Made by a program: the position numbers and the translations under genes. The notes under the pieces are model-generated. The model was given only the letters and a program-made list of their open reading frames with translations, was not told the origin of the DNA and did not search any database. This document shows positions 1 to 12,047 of a stretch of DNA of 64,000 bases, one piece after another. Numbering within the stretch: the first letter of the stretch is position 1; every line of letters starts with the position of its first letter. Source of the stretch: Earliella scabrosa (Eukaryota > Basidiomycota > Agaricomycetes > Polyporales > Polyporaceae); contig JABYQQ010000003.1 of the NCBI GenBank assembly GCA_022605405.1, positions 2,914,001-2,978,000 of the forward strand, read 5' to 3'.

Positions 1-942
1 GAACTGCGCCCAGGAAATACGTGAGCGAACATTAACGTAGATGAATCGTACACAACGATACGCACGAGGGAAGTTCCATGGGACGATTTGGGCGGCGACA
101 CCAATCGGCTCGTGGCGCGTGTAGGTCAGCTTCGCCTCCGTCGTCTCGATGACCTGCCCGAGGATCTTGTCCGCCCAGCCAGAGTAGTACCGGATGCACT
201 GGATGGAGTGGGAGACGTCGGCGCGCATCGCCCACTTGAACGACTTGCCGTTATCGAGCGCCTCGAGCGCGGCGAGGCTCTCAGCGTTCTTCTCCATGAG
301 GTCAGCGAGTTTTTGGAGGAGACGAGCGCGGTCTGAGCCGCTGGTGTGGAGGCCCCAGACGGTGTCGAACGCCTTCCGGGCGGCCTTGACGGCGATGTCG
401 ACATCCTTGGACGTGCCCTCGGAGATCTTGGTGATCAGCTTCCCGTTCGAGGGGTTGATGACGCTGGGAAGCCATGTGTGAGTGAATGTGGCTCAAGCGC
501 GTCATCGAGCACAATTAGGTGGTAGAAGGCACAGAGAAGGCATGACAGCATCACAAAGAAGCTGGGCGGCGTGATTTTCTCTCTACTTGCGGAAGCCGAG
601 GAAGACCGTCCCAGACGCTGTACGTCTCACTCTCGCATCGACCATTACACTGCTACCCATCGATCGCCTATGCCTCAGAGTATCAACGATCTCATCGTTG
701 AAGCTTAGTGTCGTGTTGTCTTTGATCCGTCCAACGTCTATGTATCCCCATTCGCAAAGGAAGCCCTTCCTCGAACAGAGGCAATTTGCCGATAATGAAT
801 GGAAGAAGGAAGACAATACTCACTCGATGGTGGTGCCGTCAGCACCGTCGACCCACTTGCCGTCGATGTAGAGGCCGAGCGGGACGGAAACCTCCCCCTT
901 GAAGACAGGGGTGTCGAACTTGTGCGTGAACGTCTCTGGCAT
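1..942 (-). CDS. aldehyde dehydrogenase, 5' part (runs off left edge)
   Basis: NAD(P)-dependent aldehyde dehydrogenase of the large ALDH superfamily, oxidising aldehydes to acids. I read exons 824-942, 66-463 and 1-3 with GT-AG introns 464-823 and 4-65. The frame is continuous across both junctions. About 173 N-terminal residues are visible: an opening of the type found in fungal cytosolic ALDHs (LYIDGKWVDG), then INPSNGKLI, and the conserved coenzyme-binding motif IVPWNFP just before the second intron. The catalytic Cys and Glu lie beyond the window. The ATG at 942-940 is the first in frame and is preceded by a TATA box about 105 bases upstream. The 360-base first intron is long for this region, but no residues are missing across it. 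No targeting peptide is seen, so a cytosolic enzyme is inferred. The family call is firm; the substrate is unknown. Confidence 0.92.
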
Positions 943-1867
943 GGTGTGGTAGCAACAGCGATTGTGATGGCGGCGGTGGTGGTAGTGGTGAGACGAGGAC
1001 GCGAGCCCGTGGGGCGATGGGAAGCGACTGACGCAACCTGGCAGGGTATATATACCTACTCCGCGCAGAAGGGGGGAGAAGGGCGCCGCAGCTTACCGCG
1101 ATTACTGATCATTCTCTACCATGGAATCCACTTGGCTAAGTCCGTCCCGCGCAATACCAGATCTTCCCAAGGTCAGGCTGTCCGGATCCGGGATAGGGCC
1201 TGGTCAGCTGCCCGCGGGCGTGAGTGCGAGTGGCGGTGGGTTACCGCTACAGGGCGGCCATGTGTCCTCTGTTTAGGGTCTCGAATCGACGAGATTGAGG
1301 GGATGTTTCGATGGTAGAGCGCGTCGCTCCCCAATGTAAACCAATGCAAGGCGCTGACAGATGCGCGCGAGGGAATCTGAGAGCAGTAATTGGGAGTAAG
1401 AGAAGAGAAGAGAGCGCGGAATAGACAATGACATGACGCGGGTTCTGCGGTGCGATCGTTGCCGGACGGAATACCGGACCGTCCGCGTAGATAACCGGCG
1501 CGATGAGGTTGAGGACCTTGATGTTTTGTTCACCTCATGAGCAGTCTTGCGAGTCTAACAACCCATGCACATCGAAGATAACACACGAAATTTGAGAGCA
1601 GAGTATCCCCAGCGAGGAACGAGACCGAAAGTGAAATCTTTGGAGGAACCAAAGGGCTCCCCGTCGGAATCGGACGGAGCTACGACATGGTACGAAGTAT
1701 CCATGCCGTGTGACCCGCGAGAAGACGGTAGATCCAATCGATCGCTTCCCGTGAGCACGCTAGACTCTCAAGTACATTGAATGGACCAATTGGCCGCGCC
1801 TAGACGCACTGGCAGTCTTGTACGATTCTAACGACACCGTCACCGACCTGGCAACGTTAACTTGTGT
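943..1867. other. intergenic region between ALDH and NAT9-like genes
   Basis: It holds the ALDH promoter (TATA at 1047) and the 3' flank of the NAT9-like gene. Open frames here are short, lack family motifs and have no convincing splice partners. I see no gene. Confidence 0.6.
1047..1054 (-). promoter_or_regulatory. TATA box of the aldehyde dehydrogenase gene
   Basis: A palindromic TATATATA block flanked by GG and CC lies about 105 bases upstream of the ALDH start codon, a usual position for a fungal core promoter. It reads the same on both strands, so the orientation is inferred from the downstream gene. Confidence 0.5.
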
Positions 1868-3008
1868 CTACAGCAACCGTTTCCTGCTTCCCGTAATCCA
1901 AGGCTTCGCACCCTCTCCATTGTAACGGAGCTCGACCTCTTCGAAGACAGCCACCCTCTTCGTGATCCCGAAGCCGAGCTTCTCGAACAGCCGGATGCTA
2001 GGCTCATTCTTCTCGCCAATGCGCGCGACGAGCCTCTCCTTCGGGACAGGGAGCGGCGCAGGCGACGCCGCGTCCGTCGCGTACGACAGCATCAGCTGCA
2101 GCGCGGTGTACGCAATCCCCTTGCGACGATACGCAGGCTCTGCAACCGACGGAGCAGAACAAAGGACGAGCAGGGATGGCGGGTGCCCGCGCGATCCCAA
2201 TTTGAATCAGCAAGAGAACCCACACCCTTGCGCGCGAGTCGTAATACGTATACGCACCCGCGATCATGATCTCCACCTCGACTTCGAACTCATCTTCGTC
2301 TTCCGGAACGCCGTTGAGGAACAGGTTCGCGTCGCCTATCATCGGCTGCCCCGCAAGAAGCTCTGGGGAAACCGTCTCTCCGCCGTCCGGGAGCGCGAGT
2401 GCGGGGAACGATGCCCCAGATAGGAGGATGAACGTCAGCTCTGCGTGCGGGGCGGTGCGGGGGAGTGCGGGGGAGGGGACGTCTCAGGAGCCGGTCGAAT
2501 TCCGAGCGTCGTCAAGCGGGACGCACTGTCTTCGTCTTCTCGCCACTTTCCTGCGCGCCGAGAGATGTGGTGTCAGTCACGGCTGCGGGGGTGGCGGACG
2601 CGGGTGCACGCGACGCGCGTCGGGATAGACAAGGAACAATCGACGCTGCCCGCTGACGTGGGGGAGGTGACAGCAGCGGGGTGGTGCCATGATATACTGC
2701 TATGGTGATACCACTTTTACTCACTTTGCATCTCGTACTCTTCGTCGAGCGTGAGCGGCTCGCTGGCCGTGAGCTCACGTAGCTCGGGGCTTGACATCCA
2801 TTCGTGGTACTTCTGGCTGGCCGGGATGGGGCGTCAGCTACATATGTGCCGCAATGTCTGCGTATGAGACTGACGGCTACATGTTCGGCCCTGACGGGGA
2901 TTCGGATTAAGCCTAGTCTAAGAACTCTGGCAGATAGACGCGAGGTTACCTGTACGGAACTAGTATCACGTCGGGGTGCACAATAACGACGTTCTGGTTT
3001 GCCTTCAT
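1868..3008 (-). CDS. NAT9: N-acetyltransferase 9 (NAT9)-like GNAT protein
   Basis: GNAT-fold acetyltransferase of the NAT9 family. Six exons: 2950-3008, 2875-2890, 2725-2812, 2527-2550, 2258-2440 and 1868-2139, giving 213 residues, close to the family's usual length. Visible motifs are the family signature around KYHEWM with LTASEPLTLDEEYEMQ, then KWREDEDK, the core strand MIGDANLFLN, the acetyl-CoA loop RRKGIA, and NEPSIRLFEKLGF. Two exons are micro-exons of 16 and 24 bases. They are supported because they restore both frame and exact spacing of the conserved residues (EHV before KYHEWM, and RKWRED). NAT9 proteins are linked to tubulin stability in animals; the fungal role is unknown. The start ATG at 3008 gives the short N-terminus typical of the family. 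Terminal acetyltransferase function is inferred from the fold. Confidence 0.9.
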
Positions 3009-6000
3009 CGCGACTCTGATAGGAGGTGAAGACCTGTCAGCGGAGGAATGCATTTCGTGTATTCGTGTCAGCACGGTTGTTCCAGCCCTGGTAGCAGAGA
3101 CTACTGACCAAGAGGTATGACCAATTACTCGTACTCCAGTACGCCGCGAGTGACCGCTGTAGATCGGTTTCCGAAGATCGCGACGCGCGTACATATAGTA
3201 AAGGGGCTTACGGTAAGGCTGGGTATGTTCGTAAGAGGTCTGGCTTCGTGCGGGGCCCCACTTTCAGCCCAGGAGATCGAGAGAGTTAGGAACAGTGGGA
3301 AGATGAGGTACAAGAGATCGGAAGGTCGGTGTTCCGACCAGAGTCTCGGCGGGGCTGGACCAAGTCACTAACAGGTTTACGTGAGGAATTCAGCCAATAG
3401 GGCGCTTTGGAGGTTACACGCCCAGGTGTGCACCGGGCGCCCTGGGTATTTGGTCGGAAGTTATCTGCCAGGGCGGCCCTGGGTATCGCACAGATATTTT
3501 GCGGCCGGCGCTTAGACCTCGCTCCCATATCGGTTTGCCCAATATCTGTGCGATGTCTGGGGCACAACGCTCCAGTATGGAAGCGCCGGTCGGAAATTAT
3601 CTGACGACCCAAAATTCCCAGATATCGGAACCGACCCAGGGCTCACTTGAGCGTGTAGTAGTAATCTGGCGAAGTTCGAACCACTTACACACGAGCTGAA
3701 CGAAACGTGCGACGTGAGTCCTGTGGATATACAGAAGAAAAATTGTCTCAAGTCAAGCAAGACATCAGAGGAGCGATGCTGTGAGCTCGAGAACAACAGT
3801 AGAACTGGAAGCTTACAACTCACTCTGTCGCCCGCGCGGTTTAACCACCTTCACCATGGACTAAACAAGTACCGGAGACCGTAAAGCCAAGCCCAGTCAC
3901 TCAATGGAAAGCGAGAGGCTGGGGTGGGTACTCGAGGAAACCGTGACGGGCCACCTCAGCTCCAGCTGCGTTGCATGGGTACTTCAAGGAGATTCCGAAT
4001 GAGCATACAGTGTTCAACCAATTTGCAGCTGCTATCCTTGCCCTGCAGCAGTGGCACAGCGCGATTGTATGGGTTGAACTTACAGAGTCGGTTCGTTGGT
4101 GTGGACAAACTACTCGGAGCGCCCGTGCATTCGGAGGAATCGGGAGCGACTGGTACGTCCCCGTCCGACTAGACCCACGTTGAAACTTGAGATTCCCGAA
4201 GGTGATTCTCGGAATGTTTCGGACGATGACCTCCGGGACGTTTGCAGTGTGCTCAGCGCACGTTGAAGATAGCGCGGTAGTGGGGTTATGGAGAGCGTAA
4301 CTGCCAGTGCCAACACCCTCGCCGACAGCGCCAATGGACCATTAGACGCCGCCCAGTTTCGCAAAACAGAAAGCATGTCGGTCGACCTGCGACGCGCCGC
4401 GGCGTCGTCCCGACGCACGAGCGGAACGTCTCGGACAGCGACAAGAAACGGGTGTTCGTCGAGTGCTGTTCCGCCCTCGTTCCGTCTGCAGTTAGAGTTC
4501 CGAGTTGCACCGCTCAGCGCCGATGTCGTTCCAAAATAGGCAGGCGAGTTCGTTCGGCTTTCGGGCGGACGGACTTTGTAGGGAAATCGCGTCCGGACAA
4601 ACGTTGAGCGAGTGGAGCATCTCGGAAGGAAGCTTGAGCATGTCGAGCAGAGTCTGGAGAGCACCAATCTCTCTTGACTCTTGACCACCACCATCTCCCT
4701 TTCCCCCACTCTGCCAGGCTCCCCGCGTTTGAACCTGTCTGCCCGCGCTCAGGGTTGCTGGGCGCATACACTCACATCTTCTGGCCAGTATTCGGAAGCT
4801 CAGAGCGAGGCTTGAAAGCAGTCGCGACAACAGGGAAGTGGGATTGGTGAATGGCAAACGGGAAATAAGTGAGTTCTGCATCCACCTGCCGCGCATATAT
4901 CCACATGTACTTCGAAACGAGCTGCTCAAGCCTCTAGCAATCGGCAACAGCCAACTTGAACTTCTTTCGCAACGCATACAGTAAGTCCGATACCTACGCT
5001 TGCACATATAATCGCGCTGATCAAAGGTCTGCACACAGGCCTTGTGGACGGCGGGAATCCCCTAGCTCGCACCCTTGCTCGCGGGGGCTTCGCGCGTGTC
5101 AGTTCACATCCCCCGCCCCGCTCATGACGCAAGCTTCGTATCACCAAAGTGGAAGTATACTGCACGAACTAGACACTGTCTCCCCTCCTCATCAGTAACA
5201 AACGCAGGAGTTCTTCCTGGGGTCGCCGCTCCGCGCGTGCTCTCTCTCCCTCGCTGTCCACCGCGCGTGACACATAATTCATCGGCCTCGACCTATTCCT
5301 CCTCGCGCGACATGCTTTCCCCCATGCGCCTGACTCTGCCGTCAGCATACGAAGCGCGCGAGTCGCGTTAGCGCGATGCAACACTCGCGAGTCTAACTCA
5401 AGTGCCTCCCGCGCATTGCCCCACCTCGAGGCACACCACCATCTGCGCCGGTAACTCACCATCCCCGCGCCTTGCCCCGATCGCGCCCTCGACATCCTCA
5501 TCGTCGCCTCCCATTGGCCAGGCCGACACATTCTACTTCCGCGGCCCGCCACATCCCTCCCGTCGCTCCCGGTCCGACGACTAGCTCATCGACATCATGC
5601 GCCCCGCCGGCCCTGCGGACCCCACGTTGACTGGCCCGCCGATAGCGCGCGGCCCCTTCCGGCAGCTCAATCACACCCACCATTGGCATGACGCCGATTT
5701 GTCCTCGCGAAGCATTTTAGCTTCCTCGAAGGGAAGCGTGCGATACCTCCCGCGGCATATATACGGGACCCTGAGCTACTCGTTGCTAACTCGGACGGCT
5801 CCCTGCTCCCTGCCTCTCTGCTCTGCTGCTCTATCCTCGCTGGGTGGGCGCTGTGCGTACCTCTCGTGTTCGGGACCCGGCGAGGCAGCCTGCTCGACTT
5901 CCCTTGCTGATGTTCTGTGATTCGGCCTTCATCTGGGTGTTCTTCGGATGACGCCATGGTGGTCTTCGCGCGGTCATCCCATCTTTCGAACAGAACTAGC

Positions 6001-6791
6001 ATGCATCTTGGCGGCCTATGGGCGCACGCGGAGGGCACGGAGCCAGGAGATTGAGGCCACGACAAGGACAAGGCTACACGCACGCGACGCCATTCATCGG
6101 CAACACGGGCGAGGCGGATTTGGACGAGGCGAGGACTGGGAGGTGGTTGTGTGCAGGATGCGAGGAGTGTCGAGCGGTGTCGAGCGGTGAAGGATTGCAG
6201 ATACCGAGGCGAGTAACACCCTTCGCAATGACATCCCGATATTCCTCTCGCCATTCGGAGGCCCGACTTCGGTGCCGCGTCAGCTCGTCGGGATGCGGGC
6301 GGGACTGGATGGAAGGCCGCCTTGCCCGTCGGTGCCTTGGACGTCCCCTTTCTTGGTCGACGAGAAGCAGGCTACAAGCTGCCAAGTTGCTGTTGGGGAG
6401 TGCGGGGGTGCCTGCGGTTTGCGTGCGGGCGCCGTGGATGGTTCGCGAACTGGGCTTCGGCGGATCTCCTGACTGTCAATCCGAGGCTGGGAGTATCAAA
6501 TGACCATCGTAAATTGGTTGGCAATCGAGCGGCTTGGCTTGCGGGGGACTTGGGTGCGTTCTGGGTGAAACATTCGCCCACCCCGCAACTGATCGCGCTT
6601 TACGCTGTGGGGGATCATTCCCAGTCACCTGGACGCGCTACGCCCAAATAGGCAGGAACCCCTGCGTACGCGCTCTTAGGTAAGCGGAAGCTCAAAAAGG
6701 GTCAGCGTTCGCGGCTGCTCAGTCGACTCGCGTTCCTCCACCGCTCCCCCACATCGACGCGTCGTTCCCCTCCGACAGCCCTCTCGACACC
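3009..6791. other. 3.8-kb stretch without a supported gene
   Basis: Apart from the repeat cluster at 3439-3642 I find nothing I can name. Several open frames of 100-200 codons exist (for example minus 4492-5034 and minus 5667-6254). They overlap each other on both strands, are rich in Arg/Ser as expected of GC-rich shadow frames, and show no domain motif. There is a TATATA at about 5758. Confidence 0.5.
3439..3642. repeat. cluster of nested direct and inverted repeats, MITE-like
   Basis: The block begins GCCCTGGGT (3439) and ends with its complement ACCCAGGGC (3634-3642). Inside are a perfect 14-bp inverted pair (3485-3498 and 3541-3554), an inverted 9-bp pair CCGGCGCTT (3505-3513) and AAGCGCCGG (3581-3589), an 11-bp direct repeat (3439-3449, 3476-3486) and a 16-bp direct repeat with one mismatch (3452-3467, 3588-3603). 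No target-site duplication is obvious. A small non-coding mobile element or a strongly folding transcript is possible. Confidence 0.4.
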
Positions 6792-7801
6792 ATGTCCCAC
6801 CTCGAGAAAGCTCAGCCCGAACTCGCTGCGGCCAACCCCCCGCCCGCAGCGTACGGCAGTCAGCCTCAGTACTACCGCAAGCTTGGGAACCCCGGACCTC
6901 TGTACGTGATCCTCGCGCCGCGCCGCCAGCGAACGCGTCGCTGACACAGCCGTTCTCTCGCACAGCGGGTTGTTCGGCTTCGCGTCGACGACGTTCGTCC
7001 TGTCGTTGTACAATGTCCAGGCCAGGGGTATCACCCACCCGAACGTCGTCGTCGGCATGGCCCTCTTCGTTGGGGGCCTTGCGCAATTCGTCGCGGGCAT
7101 GTGGGAGTTTGCGACCCAGAACACGTTTGGTGCCACCGGTACGTGCCTGTCTGCTCTCGACCCACCCCCCGCAGCGCGCGCAAGATGGCGCCCTTCACCC
7201 CCCTTCCTTCCTGTGAACATTCTCTCCGGCAGCCGGAGCTGACGCCGAGTTTGATCCCCCGCAGCGTTCACCATGTACGGCGGCTTCTGGATGTCCTATG
7301 CCACGATCTTCCTCCCCAACTCCGGCGTCCTCGCGGCGTACACGGACTCGGACGAGCTCAACTCTGCGCTCGGTATCTGGCTCTTCACCTGGTTCATCGT
7401 CACCTTCCTGCTCCTGTGCGTCGTCCTTCCCATGTCCTCTTTGACCCCGCATCGGGCGCTGATCGTCTCGTCTGATCAATGCAGGATTGCCACCTTGCGC
7501 CGCAACGTCGGGCTCGTCGTGCTCTTCTTCTTCCTCACCGTCACCTTCGCGCTCCTGGGATCATGTACGTCCCCCCTTCACCCTACTCCCTCTTGGAGGA
7601 TTGGACCAGATCTGACTTTGCGCTTCGACAGCACACTTTGTCCTCTCGAACCAGATCCCGCTCCAGAAGGCCGGCGGCTCGCTGGGCATCGTCACCGCGC
7701 TCATCGCGTTCTACATCGCGCTCGCCGAGATGCTCAACGACCCCGTTAACAGCTGGTTCAGCCTCCCGCTCGGCCCCATCCCCAAGGGCCGTGTCGACTA
7801 G
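6792..7801 (+). CDS. GPR1/FUN34/YaaH family acetate transporter-like protein
   Basis: Plasma-membrane protein of the AceTr (GPR1/FUN34/YaaH; Ato/SatP) family, known for acetate/succinate uptake and, in yeast, ammonium export. Five exons: 6792-6901, 6966-7138, 7265-7415, 7485-7564 and 7632-7801, giving 227 residues. The N-terminus is short and soluble. It leads into the family motif region LGNPGPLGLFGFA (NPAPLGL-type) and then six hydrophobic segments, including TFVLSLYN, VVVGMALFVGGLAQFVAG with the conserved GMWEF, AFTMYGGFWMSYA, and LFTWFIVTFLLL. All donors are GTRNG-like and each junction keeps the frame. The Ala-for-Gly change in the NPAPLGL core is ordinary variation. Substrate specificity cannot be read from the sequence; acetate is the best guess. 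Confidence 0.93.
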
Positions 7802-9913
7802 GCGGCTTCTCTCGCCCTGCCGCCCCCCCTTTTTAGCCATCTACCACGCCCCGCTTGTACCCGATAATCTTCTGCCTCCCGTTACCCCCCGCGTCCCCCT
7901 CCTCCCTCATCCACCCTTCGGAGGCCACATCTCCTATGCTGTACACACCCATTCACTCATCTGCTTCGAGCACTTGCATTATCGTACTGACCCTACTGTT
8001 AAAATCGCACGTTACGACCGCATGAATCGAAATGGCTTTGGTAATTCCAATTTTGCTGGAACGCGCGCTGTCCATGTCCTGGACGCTGAGGGTGAACGTT
8101 CGAACGCTGAAGCCTTCCGTTCAAGCTTCAAAACTTCGCGTAATGTATCACGCCCCGGGCTCGGGCTCGGGTTCGGGACCGGGACCGGTCCGATCGAACG
8201 GGGTATTGGAAGGTTTGTGGTTGGCCCGCTCTTCGTCCTCTGGTGAGAGGATGCGCCCGCATTTGTGGCGGACAGGCTCTCGCCGGCTCCTTGAGGGAAC
8301 CCGCGTGTGAGGCCGGCGGCCAGGTGTACGTCCATAGGCTGGGTGATGCCTGAGCTCGTCGTACAGGCCGCGACGCTCTGGAGACCACGAAGCTCCTCTA
8401 GTCGCACGCAGCCGCGCGCAATTGCAGTCGCAGGGTGAGTCATCGGATGCATGTGGTGGACTGGCGGTGGCTGAGTTCTTTGAACAGGGTGCAGAATAGA
8501 ACTCGTGAACGGAGACAATATTGTTCGCGAGCCTCTCTCGAGAATCCGAAGTCCAGGATCGTCTATACAGCGGCAGACCGCGAACGAATGCGTCTGCCCC
8601 TGTTCTGACCGACGCTTCTCCGCGGCGCGAAGCGCACTCTTGACTACCCCCATTCATGCTCATCGCGCTTCGACGCCGTATCTCGGGCCTGTCCGCGCGG
8701 TGCGCAGACTACTGACCAGTACTGTACCAGATAACTGCAAGTAATGGCTACGCTCGTACGACACCAGCCTCCGAGTCCGACCCGCGACCGGCGAAGTTGT
8801 CGTCCAGTCAGGGTCCCAGCATCCGTACATCATATCATGACCATTGACACTGATAGACACGATGGCAGGCATCGTCTACTATCCGAAGATTCCGAACGTC
8901 GACAGGCGTGGGCGAAGAGGCGTATGATGCCCGGTCCGCGATAGGGCGGGGACGATCGAAGCCATTCAGCGCAGCTATCTATATCGTGTCTGTATTGTGC
9001 GTGGATACCCACAGTCATGGTACGTCTTAAGCCGACCATTCCTGCGATTCATATCGGCGAAACAGACCTTGAGGCTCGGACACAGCGCAGCGACTCGTTC
9101 GCGATCATCCCTATCCCTACCCTCGCCGAGCAGGCTGGTGCCGATGGTCGACCCCGCATGCCAATGGATTCTACGGGAGCGCGTTGGACGCGTTGTCCTG
9201 TCCGGTGCTAACGAGCCTGCGCGCGTCGTGAAGGCCAAACGTTAAACATCCGAGTCTGGGAGATCCGGTGAGCACCGGCGCACGCCACAACACGTTTGCA
9301 CGCTTGCACACTTTCGGAGATGGGCTGACGATCGCCCTCCAGAAGCGCGTGCGATGGTCCACTCGGGCTGCCGCAGTTGGCGAGCGAACGGCCGTGGATC
9401 GTGTCCTCGAAGGTCTGTCTCTACACATGCACCGCGCACGCCGGCGTCAGGACGAGTCGCGTTGGGATACTCCTGAAGGACCACGGACTCCCTGCACGGA
9501 GGGTCTTCGAGCAGCGGCGGCTGCGGTGTGTCACAGACGTCGTGCGCCTGGGGTTGGGACGTGACGAGACCGGGTCTAGAGTCGGGGGACGGCGGTGTTC
9601 CCAGTGCTGTCAGCCATGACGGGTGCGATCAAATGCACGACGCGGCGAGCCTGAGGGTCGCACCTCCGAGAGAAATGTTCCACCGCCTGAGGCCTCTGGG
9701 TGCACTAAGCCGGTGTTCACCGCCTTCAAGTCGCTGTCACCGCTAATGTCGCGCAGGGATACAAAGCTTGTAACCGAAATCGTGGGTGGCATATTGTTCG
9801 AGCGTGGGTGATTGATGGGGGAGAAGTGTCGCAGGAATTGAGCGAGAGCCGTTGGAGAGTGCAACAAGGCGAAGAGCAAGATCATGTCTCCGTAGTACGC
9901 GCCGGGAGTCACA
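7802..9913. other. 2.1-kb stretch without a supported gene
   Basis: It contains the 3' flank of the transporter gene and a short GC-rich run of GGGCTC/GGGACC repeats near 8155-8190. The longest open frame (minus 8012-8653, 213 codons) is Ser/Arg/Pro-rich with no recognisable motif and no splice context. Frames on the minus strand around 8975-9550 look no better. I treat all of them as unassigned. Confidence 0.45.
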
Positions 9914-11429
9914 TTATTGAGGAAGTGGTGGGTTTGTTACGGCTGGCTTGCCGTTGAACCTGTAATAAGGAGCACCGTCAGGACGTAGCTGCCGCATGAC
10001 CATGGAGGATCGACGTACATCCCATGTCTAAGTTTGACTTTAATCGAAGCACGGATGCACAGTTTCGGGAGCTTGAGTCGTGCGATGCTCATGACCTGGA
10101 GGCGCACGAGCTCGTGGATCTCGGTGTCAAGAACGTTTCTTGTGAAGACCCAAAATGTGACTCTCGAGAGCCGTTTGAACAGTGGTCCGTCGAGCACTTC
10201 GTCTAGCACTTCCAAACCCTCCTCTTTAAGGGAAACCGAAGACGTATTGCCTATAACGGGATCTCCAAGGAGGTTGATGTCAAGCCACTCCAGACCACGC
10301 GAAAGCTGCTGGAGACATTCTGCCGCTCTGGTCCAGTCCCCATGATAGACCGGTAGCCTCAGCTGGGCGAGCCTTAAGGTTGGCTGAAGAAGCTGGTATC
10401 TGTCTGGATCTGCCATACGGATGGATCAGCACGATACTATCGCTGCCCATGGCATCTAACTTACCGAGCGTTGGGAGTTCCAGATATGTCAGTCGAGAGC
10501 CCACAGCGCGCATGAACCGCGCGATCGCATCCCGCCACCAACCCGGCACTTTGTCAGTGCGATCCCAGAATCCCACATAGCGCAGCGACATCTTTGAGGG
10601 AGTCTGCACTAGCCACGTGAGTAGTGAGTCGTCGACATCCCCTGTCGTCCAGAGGGCGACGATGGCGGGCCCGCCGTGACTGGTGTGGTTCGTCGCGATC
10701 GCCACGGACGCGGGCGGCCATTGCACATGCAACGTTGTGAGTTCTCGAAGGCCAGGAAGGGAGGATATGAGACGACGGAGGGCACTGAACGAGGGGAGGC
10801 TGCACCTGTACAGCTCGAGCACTTGCAGGCGGGGAAAGCCTGACATCATCAGGTACGTTCTGGGATGGGACGAGCGAGAGTCCCAATTGACGTGGTACAG
10901 GGCTAGCCTGGATAGGCTAGGTAGATGGCGCGCGAAGTGGAAAATGAACTGCTGACTATTCCAGAGGGACCCGGGGGTCTCCCATAGTTCGAATGAACGC
11001 ACGCGGGACAGCCATTGCTGCAAGTCTTGCGAATGAAGGACTCTTTTGACGAGCGTCTGGTACTGGACGAATTGCCTGACCCTGACCTCCTCGAATAGAC
11101 AACGTCTGCTGGCGGGCAACCAGTCGTGACAGACCAGGGCGCAGCTGAGCAATGTATGAGGATCGCCGACGAGGTACGAGATGATCTCGTCTGTGATCTC
11201 GTTTGCAAAGATACGGGAGGATATTGGCTGTAGTGACTAGGTGAGTACTGGAAACATGAGTCGACCGCCAGGAACCAGAACGTACCAGGATCGCTGGCTT
11301 CGACGACGGGGGCGGGCTGGCGGGGTCCAGATATGTACCTGGAAGCCTTTCGTCGACAGCAGCTGTGTGGGTGCGCGCGCGGAAGACGCCATTCGCCTCA
11401 CGAGCTGAGAGATCATGATGAAGAGGCAT
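9914..11429 (-). CDS. F-box protein with LRR-like C-terminal region
   Basis: Probable substrate adaptor of an SCF ubiquitin ligase, of the kind greatly expanded in Agaricomycetes. Four exons: 11286-11429, 10465-11227, 10019-10409 and 9914-9959, giving 447 residues. After a 48-residue Pro/Ser-rich leader comes the F-box (ITDEIISYLVGDP with LLSCALVCHDW, about residues 55-85). A leucine-rich region follows with repeated LxxLxLxxC-type strands (LSRLALYHV, LQVLELYRC, LTYLELPTL). Intron 10410-10464 uses GTAAGT and an upstream AG at GGCAG; this choice alone joins the two leucine-rich frames. The last intron (9960-10018) is supported by GTACGT, a CTGAC branch site and TTACAG. Its target protein is unknown. 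Confidence 0.82.
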
Positions 11430-12047
11430 GTTGAAGCTTTCGCCGTGCTGTTAGTGAGCGAGCGAGTTTGTACTGCAGAGGAAAGGACACTGACGACGAA
11501 GTCGGATGAAGAAATGCGCCATCCAACCAGGGAGGCACCTGGCCCGATAATTATGCGCCCCGTAGTAGGGGTCCAGCTCTCAGGTTGTACAGCATGCGGC
11601 TTATCCGTGTTTCTCAGGTTCTATACGGATGTCTCATGCGCTGCTGCAATGTCGATTGCAGCCCCGAAGATGTCGGCACAATGCCACACAGGGTGCGATC
11701 AGACGGTGGGGAACGCACAGCAAGTATCTGGATATACTCACATGGTCGTTAAAGGGGCGAACTTGACTTCCCCATCGAGGGTGGCATTGGAGGGTCGGCT
11801 TCTTCCACTGCGAGACTGGAGCGTGACGCGCGTCTGTCACTAGCGTGGCAGTGAGTAGACACTTGCCTTGAGGATTCACTACGCCCCGAGAAGTCAACTA
11901 TCAGTCACAGCCCAGTCGCAGCATACTAGGAAGAGCGGTGGTATTAGTCTAATTATAAGCGATTAGTAGATGTTACGATGCGATGAACTCTAAGCAGATG
12001 ACGAGCACCCTACCCTCCCAGTGCTCTGGCACCCAAGCCAAAGCCCC
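11430..12047. other. intergenic region
   Basis: About 600 bases between the divergent flank of the F-box gene and the 3' end of the helicase gene. I see no open frame with motifs or splice support. Confidence 0.5.

Noticed and set aside
4110..5034. Minus-strand frames of 180-199 codons
   Set aside because: Overlapping in different frames, low-complexity composition, no conserved motif; a decayed gene is possible but cannot be supported.
5667..6503. Long frames on both strands upstream of the transporter gene
   Set aside because: They oppose each other over the same DNA and neither has family features.
8012..8653. 213-codon minus-strand open frame
   Set aside because: Ser/Arg/Pro-rich with no motif, overlapped by other long frames in GC-rich DNA, and without splice or promoter context.
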